From: Chlorophyllum brunneum
Taxonomy: Eukaryota; Basidiomycota; Agaricomycetes; Agaricales; Agaricaceae
DNA: 64,000 nucleotides
Reading direction: 5' to 3'
NCBI GenBank assembly: GCA_963576785.1
Contig: OY756139.1
Location: 3,286,001 to 3,350,000, forward strand
The first letter of the stretch is position 1; every line of letters begins with the position of its first letter. Both the position numbers and the translations under genes were made by a program. The notes beneath the pieces are model-generated. The model had not been told where the DNA came from. It searched no databases and saw only the letters and a list, made by a program, of their open reading frames with translations. Positions 34,670 through 44,744 of the stretch are shown piece after piece.

Positions 34670-35330
34670 AAATGGTCCAGACTAGGTCACATATCCTTCA
34701 TCGATGTAACAACTTCAATCATTACTATGGCATCGACACCATCAAGACATTTGTTAATTTCTTGCATCGCAACCCCACTACGTTCAGCTTCCCCCCAGAA
34801 CCTGATTGCTCTCATATCCATACTGGTTCAATACCCCTGTTACATTGTCGTCAAGTCCATCAGAGGTTTGGGTCCATGCCTGTATGAGTTTTTTTTTAAA
34901 AAAAAAAAAATCTTTTTCTTGCACTCTCCCAGTTATGGACTTCTATTCCATTTCTCTATTTCTCCCTTCCTTGCTTGTCTACTATTTTATATAGGTTTCT
35001 TTCATTATCCATCCCTCCCATGGTGTCTGGGCAAAAAGCCCCTCCATATGCTAGTACCATTTATTGTTCCCCCTTGTGTTTGCGAGTCAATAGTTTCTTT
35101 CTATCAATCTCTCTTGTTCACTCTCTCTCCTAATGATCAACTTAGGTACCAAACATCTCTTTAGTGTACGTGCTAGATGGTGTCGAGTCTCGTGGGGTTA
35201 GTTTACAAATGGTCTACTTTCTTTGCTCTGAACATTCTGTATATTCTGCCTTTGTATGTATGTACACGTGGAGTGCACTCAAGCACCGCTATATAAATTG
35301 ATGATTAAAAAAAAATAAAAATAAAAAAAA
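34670..35330 (+). pseudogene. LINE-4 fragment, right part, 3' UTR and poly(A)
   Basis: Resumes at the TSD and continues the Cys/His motif (VQTRSHILHRCNNFNHYYG), stops at 34887 after FGSMPV, and carries the shared 3' UTR to an interrupted A-rich tail (35306-35330). Gypsy-A internal sequence follows directly. Confidence 0.87.
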
Positions 35331-35382
35331 CTTGCGAGCCCAGAAACCTAGAGTCCCTGTTTTACTTCACAATAGATGATAC

Positions 35383-37790
35383 GTGATCCCACAAAAACGG
35401 AACACAATGTGTGAACTTCTCCTTGACTCAACAATTAGAACAAAGAAAGGGCCCAAACAAATCACCACACTAGTAGACTCGGGATGTACCCACACATGCA
35501 TAGCACAAAGAATAGTAGAAGAAGAACAAATTACAACCAAACCCCTAAAAACCCCAATACAAGTAATCAACACTGACACAACCAAAGACAAGAAGAGAGA
35601 AATAACAGATACAGCACAACTGGTATTAAGCAATGGTAAACACACAGAAGAAATTGAAGCAATGGTAATACAACTGGAGAGCACAGACCTATACCTCGGA
35701 CACAACTGGCTAGTCAAACACAACCTGGAAATTGACTGGATGAACAATATAATACACTTCAATAGATGTCCAAAGGATTGCACCATACACCACAACAACA
35801 TATGGTTCAACAAAAGGATACACATGGTAAAGGAACACATAGAGGAAAGGAAAACCAATCAAACAAACCTGGAAGACCTACCAACATACCTACAGCAATA
35901 TACGCATCAGGATATGGAGTAGGAGCGGTACTATTGCAAAAACAGGAAGAACACTGGCACCCGATTGCATTCCACTCAAGAACGATGATACCTGCAGAAC
36001 GAAACTATCAAACCTACAACAAAGAATTACTCACTATTCGAGAAGCAATCAAGACCTAGAGACAATACTTACTCGATGCAGACAAACCATTCGAAATATG
36101 GACCAATCACAAGAACCTGGAATATTTCTGAAAACCACAGCAACTCACAGGATGACAAGCAAGGTAGCAGATGGAGCTATAGGAATACCACTACACACTG
36201 AAACACATACCCGGAAAAACCAACATAAAAGCCGACCTCTTATCGAGATTAACAAAAACTGACACCACCTGAGACAATACTGACATCACCTTACTACCCA
36301 ACCACTTATTTGATAACAATACAATTACCGCAATCAGACAAATCTGGGAGATCTCAGGAGAAGAGGATCTGAAACACTGACTATGAAGGGAGACAAAAAG
36401 GGAAACACAGTGGTTAAAGAAAAAAGAGAAATGACTAGAGGAGACATGGGAAATAGATGGAGTACTGATATTCGAAGGAAGAATATATGTCATACCCAAC
36501 AACCAAATATGACAAGAAATACTTTGACAAAACCATGACAAAACAGACGTAGGACACCCAGGACAACATCAAATGATCGAACTCCTTAAATGGAGTTATT
36601 GGTGGCCTCAGATGCATAGTGACATCAAATGATACATCAAAGGGTGTGAAACATGCCAACAAAACAAAATACTCCAAACAAGACCAACAACACATCTCCA
36701 TCCACTACTGACACCAGCAGAACCTTGGGAGGAAATATCAATTGACATGATAGGACCACTACCAGAATCAGAAGAATATGACACAATACTTGTCATAGTC
36801 AATTGTTTCAGTAAAATGATCAGATTGCGTGCAGTCAACACCACCTTAACATCCGAGGAGCTAGGAGATATCTATCAAGACAACATATAGAGAACACATG
36901 GAATACCCCGCAGAATTATCAGTGACAGAGGTCCACAATTTGCATCAAAATTCATAGCAGAACTATGTAGAGCGACAGGAACCCAGTGAAACTTATCCAT
37001 GGCATACCACCCACAAACCAATGGTCAAACAGAATACATCAACCAGGAGGTTGAGACATATCTCAGAAGTGTAATAAGCCATGTGCAGAACAACTGGAAA
37101 AAATGGTTAGCTACAGCGGAATTCCAATATAACAACAAAATCCACACAGCCACCGGATATTCACCATTTGAAATAGTTTATGGACAACACCCTTGGAAAG
37201 GAGACATAACAAGCAGCACCAAGGCTCCTGCAATCACAGAATGAATACAGGAGTTACAAAACATGCAACAGAAGGTAATAAAGATGTTACAACACAGTCA
37301 GATTCAAATGAAGAAATGCAACAGCACCAAACCAGAACATGAATATACTCCAGGAGAGCAAGTTTGGCTCAAAGCAAGTAACATTAGAACAACAAGACCA
37401 ACTAAGAAACTGGATCACAAACAATACAGACCATTCAGGATAAAAACAAAAATAGGTGAAACAAGTTACCAACTGGAATTACCTGAAACATGGGCAATAC
37501 ACGATGTATTCAACAGCAGACTCCTCTCCCCCTATCAAAAACCCGAGTTTGACAGCCAGTGTACCCCACCACCACCAATGCCCGAGATCATCAACGATGA
37601 AGAACAATATGAAGTAGAAGAGATCCAAGGACACTGCACAAAGGGATGACAAAATCAATTCCTAGTACACTGGAAAGGTTATACCTCCGAAGAAAACACA
37701 TGGGAGGATGAGTCAGAATTGGAAAATGCTAAGGAGGCAGTTCAAGAATTTTTAGACAAGATTTCGAGGACAAAACCTATAAAAAGGGGG
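35383..37790 (+). pseudogene. Gypsy-A pol remnant (protease, RNase H, chromodomain integrase; RT deleted)
   Basis: The aspartic protease has TTLVDSGCTHTCIA (about 35470). At about 35900 the frame jumps from YLQQYT straight into ASGYGVGAVLLQKQ of RNase H: the whole RT (over 300 residues in gypsy-B) is deleted. RNase H (IAFHSRTMIPAERNYQTYNK) is followed by an integrase zinc domain (HPGQHQM...GCETCQQNK, about 36550-36660), core with [10 protein letters not shown] (about 36930) and NGQTEYIN, and a C-terminal chromodomain (HWKGYTSEENTWEDE, about 37670). Stops such as TAG 36057, TGA 36130, TGA 36154 and TGA 36268 correspond to TGG or CGA codons in gypsy-B. Inactive. Confidence 0.85.
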
Positions 37791-37807
37791 GGTAAAAAGC
37801 AACAATT

Positions 37808-38556
37808 ATGAACAACAAACCTCGTATTGCAAGAGATCACTACACCCAATGCACTTCATGCTGTATTCACTGCCCTAGATCTTGCCAACTACCTCCACAA
37901 CATACTATGCATACCGAATGCAGACCCACTCCCTTCCCAGCCAATAATACAGAATTTGATCAAGAACTCAACAACCTTCTCGATGCCCAGTCCACCAAAG
38001 ACCAGATTAAACACTATACCTCCACTACCAAAGGACTCACATACATTGCCCATGCCATCAACAATCTCCAAATCCAAGCCAAAGCCCTGAGCTGTATACT
38101 ACTTGTCACCACCATCAGAGCCCTCCCAGCAGCCATGTCAACTGGAAAACACAAACTCATGAAGGAGTTATTGGATAAAGCAGCCACCAACCTTAACATA
38201 TTGGTACATTCCAATGCAAAGAAATGTATCCAAAGTGCCTTAATCATGACAGGCAAAAGACTCAACCACCTCGCCAACTCTAGCGACAATCCCACCTATA
38301 GACTTGCTTGAAGGCTAATGGATCTCAATTCATATACCCCCACTTCCTTACCTGACAAACCGTCCTACCACAAAGAAGAGGAACAGGAATGGTTAGATCA
38401 AGGAATGGAAGGAATCGACAAATCAGTCCCAGACCATCTAATGGAACCAGATATGCGAGATGAGGTAGACCATCTTCTTATACAACTACCCGACATGGAC
38501 CCACCACCCAAACCAATGATATTTCATGGGGTCATGAACATAAAAAAGGGAGGTAT
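37808..38556 (+). pseudogene. Gypsy-A accessory 3' ORF, truncated
   Basis: Frame after the integrase, starting MNNKPRIARDHYTQCT. It runs to a TGA near 38309 and resumes to the polypurine tract (AAAAAAGGGAGG, 38542-38553). It aligns with the 278-aa ORF at the same place in gypsy-B: KELLDKAATNLNILVHSNAK pairs with the EINDDLQLIVISNMQ region, and DHLMEPDMRDEVDHL pairs with DQLLHPDIEEEVAHL. The C-terminal ~75 residues seen in gypsy-B are missing. No known domain recognised. Confidence 0.65.
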
Positions 38557-38832
38557 TGTTATGAACTATAGATAAACAGTACATTCCTATCATACGCCCA
38601 TCACACTCATCATTCTTATGTATCCATTTCACCCCCTTGTTTCATCCCTTAAAGCTGTACTCTTCTTGACTCATTTTATTCATCCATATGACTCCTTTAC
38701 TCTGTTCCTTTATTATTAGCACTTACCACTAGTATATACACTTTACCAATTGTATCATCCCTTTCTCTTCTCTCTACTTTCTTGTCTTTATCCAAAGACT
38801 TGCAACCTGAGTCCTAGACTAAGGTCGTAACA
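38557..38832 (+). repeat. Gypsy-A 3' LTR
   Basis: 276 nt, TGTTATGAAC...GGTCGTAACA, homologous to the 294-nt gypsy-B LTR read in the opposite direction, with a box CTAGTATATACAC near 38730. Confidence 0.87.
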
Positions 38833-40526
38833 AAAGTATTGTAATGTCTTCATTGTCATAATCCTCATGTGGGATGTAGTCTGGTCATCTTGATAGTGCA
38901 TCTGCTGTGGGTATTTTTGATCCAGGGACATGTTCAATTTTAAAATCAAATCTTGTTAAACATTTGTACCATCTGGCTTATCGTCTATTAATCTTTTGGG
39001 GTTTCTTCCAAAAGGTTAAATTTCAATGGTCTGATCAAATTAATACTTGGTGTCTTGCTTCTTCCAAGTAATGTTGCCATTCTTCTAATACTCTGATTAT
39101 TGAGAGCAACTCTCTGTTGTGAATATTATAGTTCCTTTCTGATGGTGAAAATGTTTTGGAAAAGAATAAGACTGGGTGTCAATTTCCATTGGTATTCTTC
39201 TGGGTAAGGATAGCACCAGAGGTATATTTTGATGCATCATATTCAATTTTGAATGGTTTAGTGATAAGGTCCATTGATATCTGGGAAAATGGATGGGTCC
39301 ACTTGGGTGTGGGAATAGACTGTAGTGGTGGTTTTGTTGGATGATGGTTAATCTTGAATTGCTGGCACTTGGGACATCCAGTGACATATTCGCAGATGTA
39401 GTCCTTAAATAGGTGTAATCCAATATCTTGGATAAGGTAGCTGCTACTCCTGGGTAGAGGTTTGGTAAGGTGTTGTGGGCATGTTCAGTAATCTGGTGTT
39501 TCAATCCAGGGTTGTTTGGGATGATGACTCAGTCAGTATTGTGTGGGAGATCACCATCAGGTGTCTCATCAAGGTCAGGGTTGATTATATCACAATGTTA
39601 ACATACTTTGTCAAGATTGGCCTTGGTGAAGAGGTGCACTATGGTACTGTCAAATACAGTCACTTCCTGGTTGTCTTCGTTGTTAGAAGTGTGGTTGGGT
39701 TGTTGTGATAATGTATCAGCTGGGCCATTCTTTTGGCCAGGTATATGCTTAACCTTCAGCTGAGGTTTGAAGTGTTCCATATAGGCTGCCCAACAGGCTT
39801 GACATTGATTAAGGGTTTGAGGTTCCTTGAATCAGGCTAAGTTCTTGTGATTGCTCCATACAATGAATTCATGTTTGGCTCCTTCCAAATGGTGGTGCCA
39901 TTCTTTTAAGGCTCATATGATAGCTAGCCATTCTTGCTCTGAGCAGTAGTAGTTTCATTCTGTCAAGTTGAATGCTCTGGAGATAAAGACAATCAGGTGC
40001 TTTACTCTATTATTGTTGTGTTAGGTAAGGACGGCTCCTGAGGCATACACAGAAGTGTCGGTTTCGATTTTGAAAGGTTTGTCAGGATCTGGCACAATCA
40101 AGATAGACTTTTCCATGAAGCATTTCTTTAGATCTTCGAAGGCAATTTGGTGCTCATTGGTCCAATGGAATTTAATATTCTTGGACATAAGGGAGTTTAG
40201 TGGTGTAGCATGTTGTGCATAATTCTTGATAAATCTTCTGTAGAAGTTACAGAATCCAATAAATTTTTGCACATTGCAGGTTGTTTTTGGTATTGGCCAA
40301 TTCTTGATTCCTTCAAGTTTGGCTGCATCTATTTCAATGAATGATGGGGAGATTATAGCACCAAGGTACTCAAGGTGTTGTTTCTCAAATTCACATTTCT
40401 TGGGTTTGAGAAATAGATTGTATTCTTGAAGTAAGTTTAATACTTCACGGATAAGGTGTCGAAGTTCTTCTTGTATTTTGGCATGTATGAGGATGTCATC
40501 CATATATACAAGAACTCCTCCTTTCA
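38833..40526 (-). pseudogene. Gypsy-C/D pol fragments, rearranged
   Basis: Minus-strand gypsy remnants of a family different from gypsy-A/B. Read from 40526 downward: RT active site GGVLVYMDDILIHAK, then KPKKCEFEKQHLEYLG, NFYRRFIKNYAQHATPLN and the start of RNase H (FKIETDTSVYASGAVLT, about 40030). More RNase H with stops follows, then EHFKPQLKVKHIPGQKNGPA (about 39775) and an integrase zinc domain (VTGCPKCQQFKINHH, about 39370). At about 39270 the frame jumps to another RNase H start (PFKIEYDAS) and runs to HVPGSKIPTADALSR near 38930. So two pol segments are joined at a duplicated domain. The left end is cut by gypsy-A and the right end by LINE-2. Confidence 0.75.
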
Positions 40527-40610
40527 ATCCCTTCTTTGACTCGTACTACCACCATTGATTTACAAAAAGTCGATTATATGGTATAAGTCTACAGTACTTG
40601 GATATATTTC

Positions 40611-42809
40611 ATGCCTTTGTTACGTTCTAATCTCTCTCCGAGAGAGACCATGCCAGACGGCGATGGGGAAGTCTTCGGGAACACACCACGTATTCCGGCC
40701 CCCTCCATCTTTGCAGCCTCTGCGGCTCTGCCTCCTCCCAGCATCCTGTTTCCTAGGATGCCATCTATGGCTAGGCCTTTCATTCCCACTAACCAGGCCT
40801 ATAGCAACACTGTTCCCCCGTCGGTCCACAGCAGCAGGCCGTCTACACCACCGATTCTCTCGAACCCCCTCCAGGGTGAAGGAGACAAAACCATTCATCG
40901 GGCTTCCAAATGCTCAAGGCCGGAGGGAGACCAGTACTACTCAGGAGAGAACTGGGCTGAGCAAGTCGAAGAAGAGCTTAAGCCCAAAGTCAAAGTCAAA
41001 GACGAAGAAGACGAAAACAAAGAGGACCATGAAGATGGTCCAGAAGAATTCTACGAAGATGCTGTTAGAGAGGTTGGCAAGATCTCTGAATGGGTCAAAG
41101 CCTGCAGCACATACAACATGAGTGGCGATGAGGGGCTGGCATTTGGGCGAGCCTTCACAGAACTTACGATGACCTTGATGAAAGTGGGATGGCTCAAGGT
41201 AGCGGTTGAATGAGGAAAAAAATGACCTCCATGGTTGGATGGGGGTAAATTTTGGTAAGATTATCGTCTGCACTGATGAAACCCCCCAGCCAGATGTTTC
41301 CACCCTTCAACACATAGCCTTCAAAGGCCCCACGCGCAAACCTAACAACATCCACATGGAGGTTGTCGAACACATTGTCACTCTGGGTATCACCGATGGC
41401 AATAATATCACTCATTCGGGTATCTCCGATGATGACATTCAGATGATCTCCGAAGCGGAGTTCAAGACTGTTACCCACAACAAGAAGAAATGGGTTCGGA
41501 AACCAAGAAGGCCGACCCCAGAGACTACCGGGCCGAAGAAAATGACCCCCACTGTGCCTGCCAAGGCCGCGACCCCCACGGTGCCTGCCAAGGCCGCCAA
41601 AACTCCGATATCCCCGCCTAGCATCAAGGATGCCAGGAATTCCCAGGAAGAAACAAAAACTTCCTACGCTGCTATGGCAGCCAAGAAAAACAAGGATGCC
41701 GCCTCTGCCACCGCCCCCTCCACAAATGCCCGGGACCCTCTCAAACTCTTAGAGTTTGCGAGCAAGTTCCCAGAATTGTCCAACGAGAAGATAGTGGCTA
41801 TGTATGATGCCGCTTTCTCCTCCTCATCCCCTGTGAACAAGAAACTAGCTAAGAAGGCTGGAATTATTCGCTCCACCCTAAATGGTCCATTGTGCAAGCA
41901 AGTGATCATTCCCCTTCTCACCGGGCCCAACGTCACCAACTTTGGGGCTATCATCGACTCCCTAAATGCATACCTTATAGCGGAGAAGTCCAAGACAAGG
42001 GTTATTGCCGCCTCGCAGGGTAAGCTGGGCCTTATGGTCCACACCTCGGAGGTCTTAACCCCCATGGAGCTCAATGTTGTCAAGACGTGGCTCAAAGATA
42101 AGTTTGGAGGAGTCACCACGGGCGACATGTTCCTCCCAAAGTCCAAATCGTTTGTGAAAGTCACGGACATCAGTTACATCATGCCCCGAGGACAGATCCT
42201 CACAGAGGACAATGTGGTCACCAGTGTCAGGAATTCTATCCATTCCGACACCATACAATTTGCGATGCAGCCATGAGTGCGACGCAACTCCAAACACTCG
42301 GACACCTATATAGTATGGTTCGAGATCTAGGACTCCAAAGCAGGGACCAACATCGCCAAAATCGAGGATAAGTTCCTCAACATATACAGAGGACTCTTCC
42401 GCATCAGGAGGGCCACTGCCAACCCTGGTGTTCCATTCTATGGAAAATGCTGTAGATGGGGCCACCCCCTAATCTGCTGCCGAGCAAGGCTATTCACCTG
42501 CGCACACTGCAAGGGGCCATACTCCACTGCCAACCACCGATCATTCGCCCACTGCTGTAAAGGCAATGACAAAGCAGAACCGCATATTACAGCCACCCCC
42601 ACTGGAGAACCATGCCCTCACAAGGCCACATGCTCCAACTGTGGCAAGGACCACCTCGCCACTGATTGAAAGTGTCAGTTTTGGAAGAAGTGATTCAACC
42701 ACGACTGGTATGCCAACAAAGAGCTCGAATTAAGAGCCAACAAAGGAGCTTTATCGCCCTCTTCCTCCTTATCCCCGGCTAGTCGAAGCCAGACTAACCC
42801 CCCCCAATG
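40611..42809 (+). pseudogene. LINE-2 ORF1 (zinc-knuckle protein), broken
   Basis: Starts MPLLRSNLSPRETMPDGDGE. A single-base insertion near 41208 creates a stop after GWLKVAVE, and the reading frame resumes at NEEKNDLHGWMGVNFG. It runs to a TGA at 42274-42276 (CGT in LINE-1), and then with further stops through the zinc cluster CGKCCRW-type (first Cys altered: YGKCCRWGHPLICC), CAHCKGPYSTANH and CSNCGKDHLATD. A stop (TGA) overlaps the ORF2 ATG as ATGA, as in LINE-1. An Ala/Pro/Lys linker has a duplicated TVPAKAA unit (about 41555-41600). Confidence 0.85.
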
Positions 42810-44022
42810 AATAACGTCCCCGACAATCAAGACAGGCCTCCTCACTCACTTCTGAGTGAGTTGAAGGTCTACTCTCACAACGTTGGAAGATCATATAGAG
42901 TGATGGAGACAGTCCTTGTGCGTAGAGGTGACATCGACCTCCTCCTCATACAAGAACCCCCATGGAGATTTCTCCGTGACATTCCCTCATCTGTCTCTAA
43001 TAATGGATCACCCCTCGTGGGAGGCCCAGTTCACCCAGACTGGATACTCCTCTCATATCCAATTATCGCTGAAGAAGTCCTCCAAGTGGGATGCCGACAA
43101 TACCCTCAATGTACAGTCAACATGGAACACCGTACCACTCCACAAGTCCTCACCTTTGCTTACAAGAGACTGAAATGACTCCGACCCTCTATTCGAAGAG
43201 ATTTAATCGAACATCGAGACCTCCTGTATATTTCCCTATATGCAGGAGGAGAAGAACTACTGCTGCTAAATGTCTACAACGATAGCCGTAACACCGCACT
43301 CCATTTCCTCGAGGAGTGCCTCTTCAACCTCCTGCCCTTTCTTCTAATGGGGGGAGATATCAACATCCAATCGGAGTTATGGGACCCTTCAATGGATCAA
43401 CATCCGGCAAGTGCGGACCATCTCCTTATGATCACCAAAGCCCTTAATCTTGTGAGGACAACTCCATCTGCAGCCATACCAACTTGCTATGCCTCGGACC
43501 CCAATCTACCAGACATGGTCATCGACCTGCTGTTTGTCTCAGGAATATTACCATACATCCCCACCCACACTATCCAGGCAGGCGATCGGTACAACTCTGA
43601 CCACGCCCCCCTCTTAATTAGGTTGCCTATTCCGCAAATGGATATTGTCGTCGAAAGACTGACTATCCCCAAGGATTTGGATGAGGAAACCAGGTTCCTG
43701 ATGGATATTGTAGAAGGAATCAAAAACAAGAACTGGCTAATGAATGATGCGGATGAGCTGGAGAGAGCTGTTGCTGATTTGGGAGTTTTATTTGACAGAT
43801 CCTGGAACCGGAATGCTAAGAAGACCAAGATCACCACTAGATCCAAAACCTGGTGGAACAAGGAGTGCTCTACTGCACTCGCTATGCACCACATGGACCG
43901 CAAGAACAAGCACAAATGGAACGCTTTTCGCAAGACCACGAGGAGAACGAAAAGAGCATATTTTGACAAGAAGATCCAAGAAATCTCAGTCGACCAAAAA
44001 TGCCTGTGGGATCTGATGCCAT
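42807..44022 (+). pseudogene. LINE-2 ORF2, part 1 (APE endonuclease)
   Basis: ATG 42807. The endonuclease is better kept than in LINE-1: SHNVGRS, LLLIQEPPW, GGDINIQSELWDP (about 43350) and SDHAPLL (about 43598) with the catalytic Asp and His. One stop (TGA) at about 43176 after AYKRLK. It ends at WDLMP, where copia-B is inserted with TSD GCCAT. Confidence 0.87.
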
Positions 44023-44585
44023 TGTTGAAGTTTCGGACATATTCTAGAAATAGACTATGAAGTCATAATAGACTGATCCGTTACTTTCCAGTAACTTCAT
44101 TCCATAGTAACTTCCTATGAGTTGCTCTGCATACGATGAGAGTCATAAGTACTTGATAGATTATTCTACATAGTACCAATGACTAGATACTACGTTCCGC
44201 AGTACTCCGCAGGCACTACGCCGCAGTTAAAGGGAGTCATAAGGAACAATCCATGCAATGCTAGTATTTTATGTAGTATGACTCGTCTATGTTACAATAT
44301 GTATATAAACCCCATGTAGCAGACCTAAGTTCTGTATCTTGTTCAATCGAACAACTTCTTCACCATTGCCTATCTCCTTGAGTACAACACCTCAACCGAT
44401 CTCATTGACTTTAGTCTCTATTCAACTGACGTTGATCACTTTATCAATAATATCTGTCTATCCGAACTACCTTACTATAGGTATCAGATAGAAGCTTATT
44501 ATCTCGGTGAGTAGACCCTACGTTCTCTCCCACTGTGTTTACTGCTGCCCCCAGCAAACAACTCGTTACGGTTGTTTCCTCAACA
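44023..44585 (+). repeat. Copia-B 5' LTR
   Basis: 563 nt with TATATAAA at 44302-44309 as the likely promoter core, followed directly by the primer binding site. Confidence 0.92.
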
Positions 44586-44597
44586 GGTTATGGGCCC
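44586..44597 (+). other. Copia-B primer binding site, half-tRNA(iMet) type
   Basis: GGTTATGGGCCC, identical to that of copia-A and at the same place. It is complementary to the anticodon stem-loop of initiator tRNA-Met. Confidence 0.72.
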
Positions 44598-44744
44598 CGG
44601 TAGCCTTACTGATGGTTAAACCATTATCATCCCCTCTATTTGAGATAGGATGATAGGGCTTCACCTGACAGAGTTATCCTTGTATTTGATCATTGCTGAT
44701 TCGAGAATTTTCTTCTAGAAAGAAATACACTCGACGAAGATATT

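Larger units (their letters stand above)
35331..38832 (+). mobile_element. Gypsy-A: damaged Ty3/gypsy element (3' part)
   Basis: Internal region from just before the protease to a 3' LTR (38557-38832). 5' LTR and gag are missing, replaced by LINE-4. It is the same family as gypsy-B, sharing protein blocks throughout and the accessory 3' ORF. An internal deletion removes RT, and many stops are present. Flank after the LTR (AAAGT) does not match the flank of the truncated LTR at 25915, so the two LTRs are probably not one insertion. Confidence 0.85.

Noticed and set aside
37889..38295. Minus-strand frames over the gypsy-A accessory ORF
   Set aside because: The plus-strand frame aligns with gypsy-B at protein level; the minus frames do not.
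25915..38832. A single gypsy-A insertion with LTRs at 25915 and 38557
   Set aside because: The outer 5-bp flanks (GTATG and AAAGT) do not match, and the flanking DNA differs (kinase pseudogene on one side, gypsy on the other).
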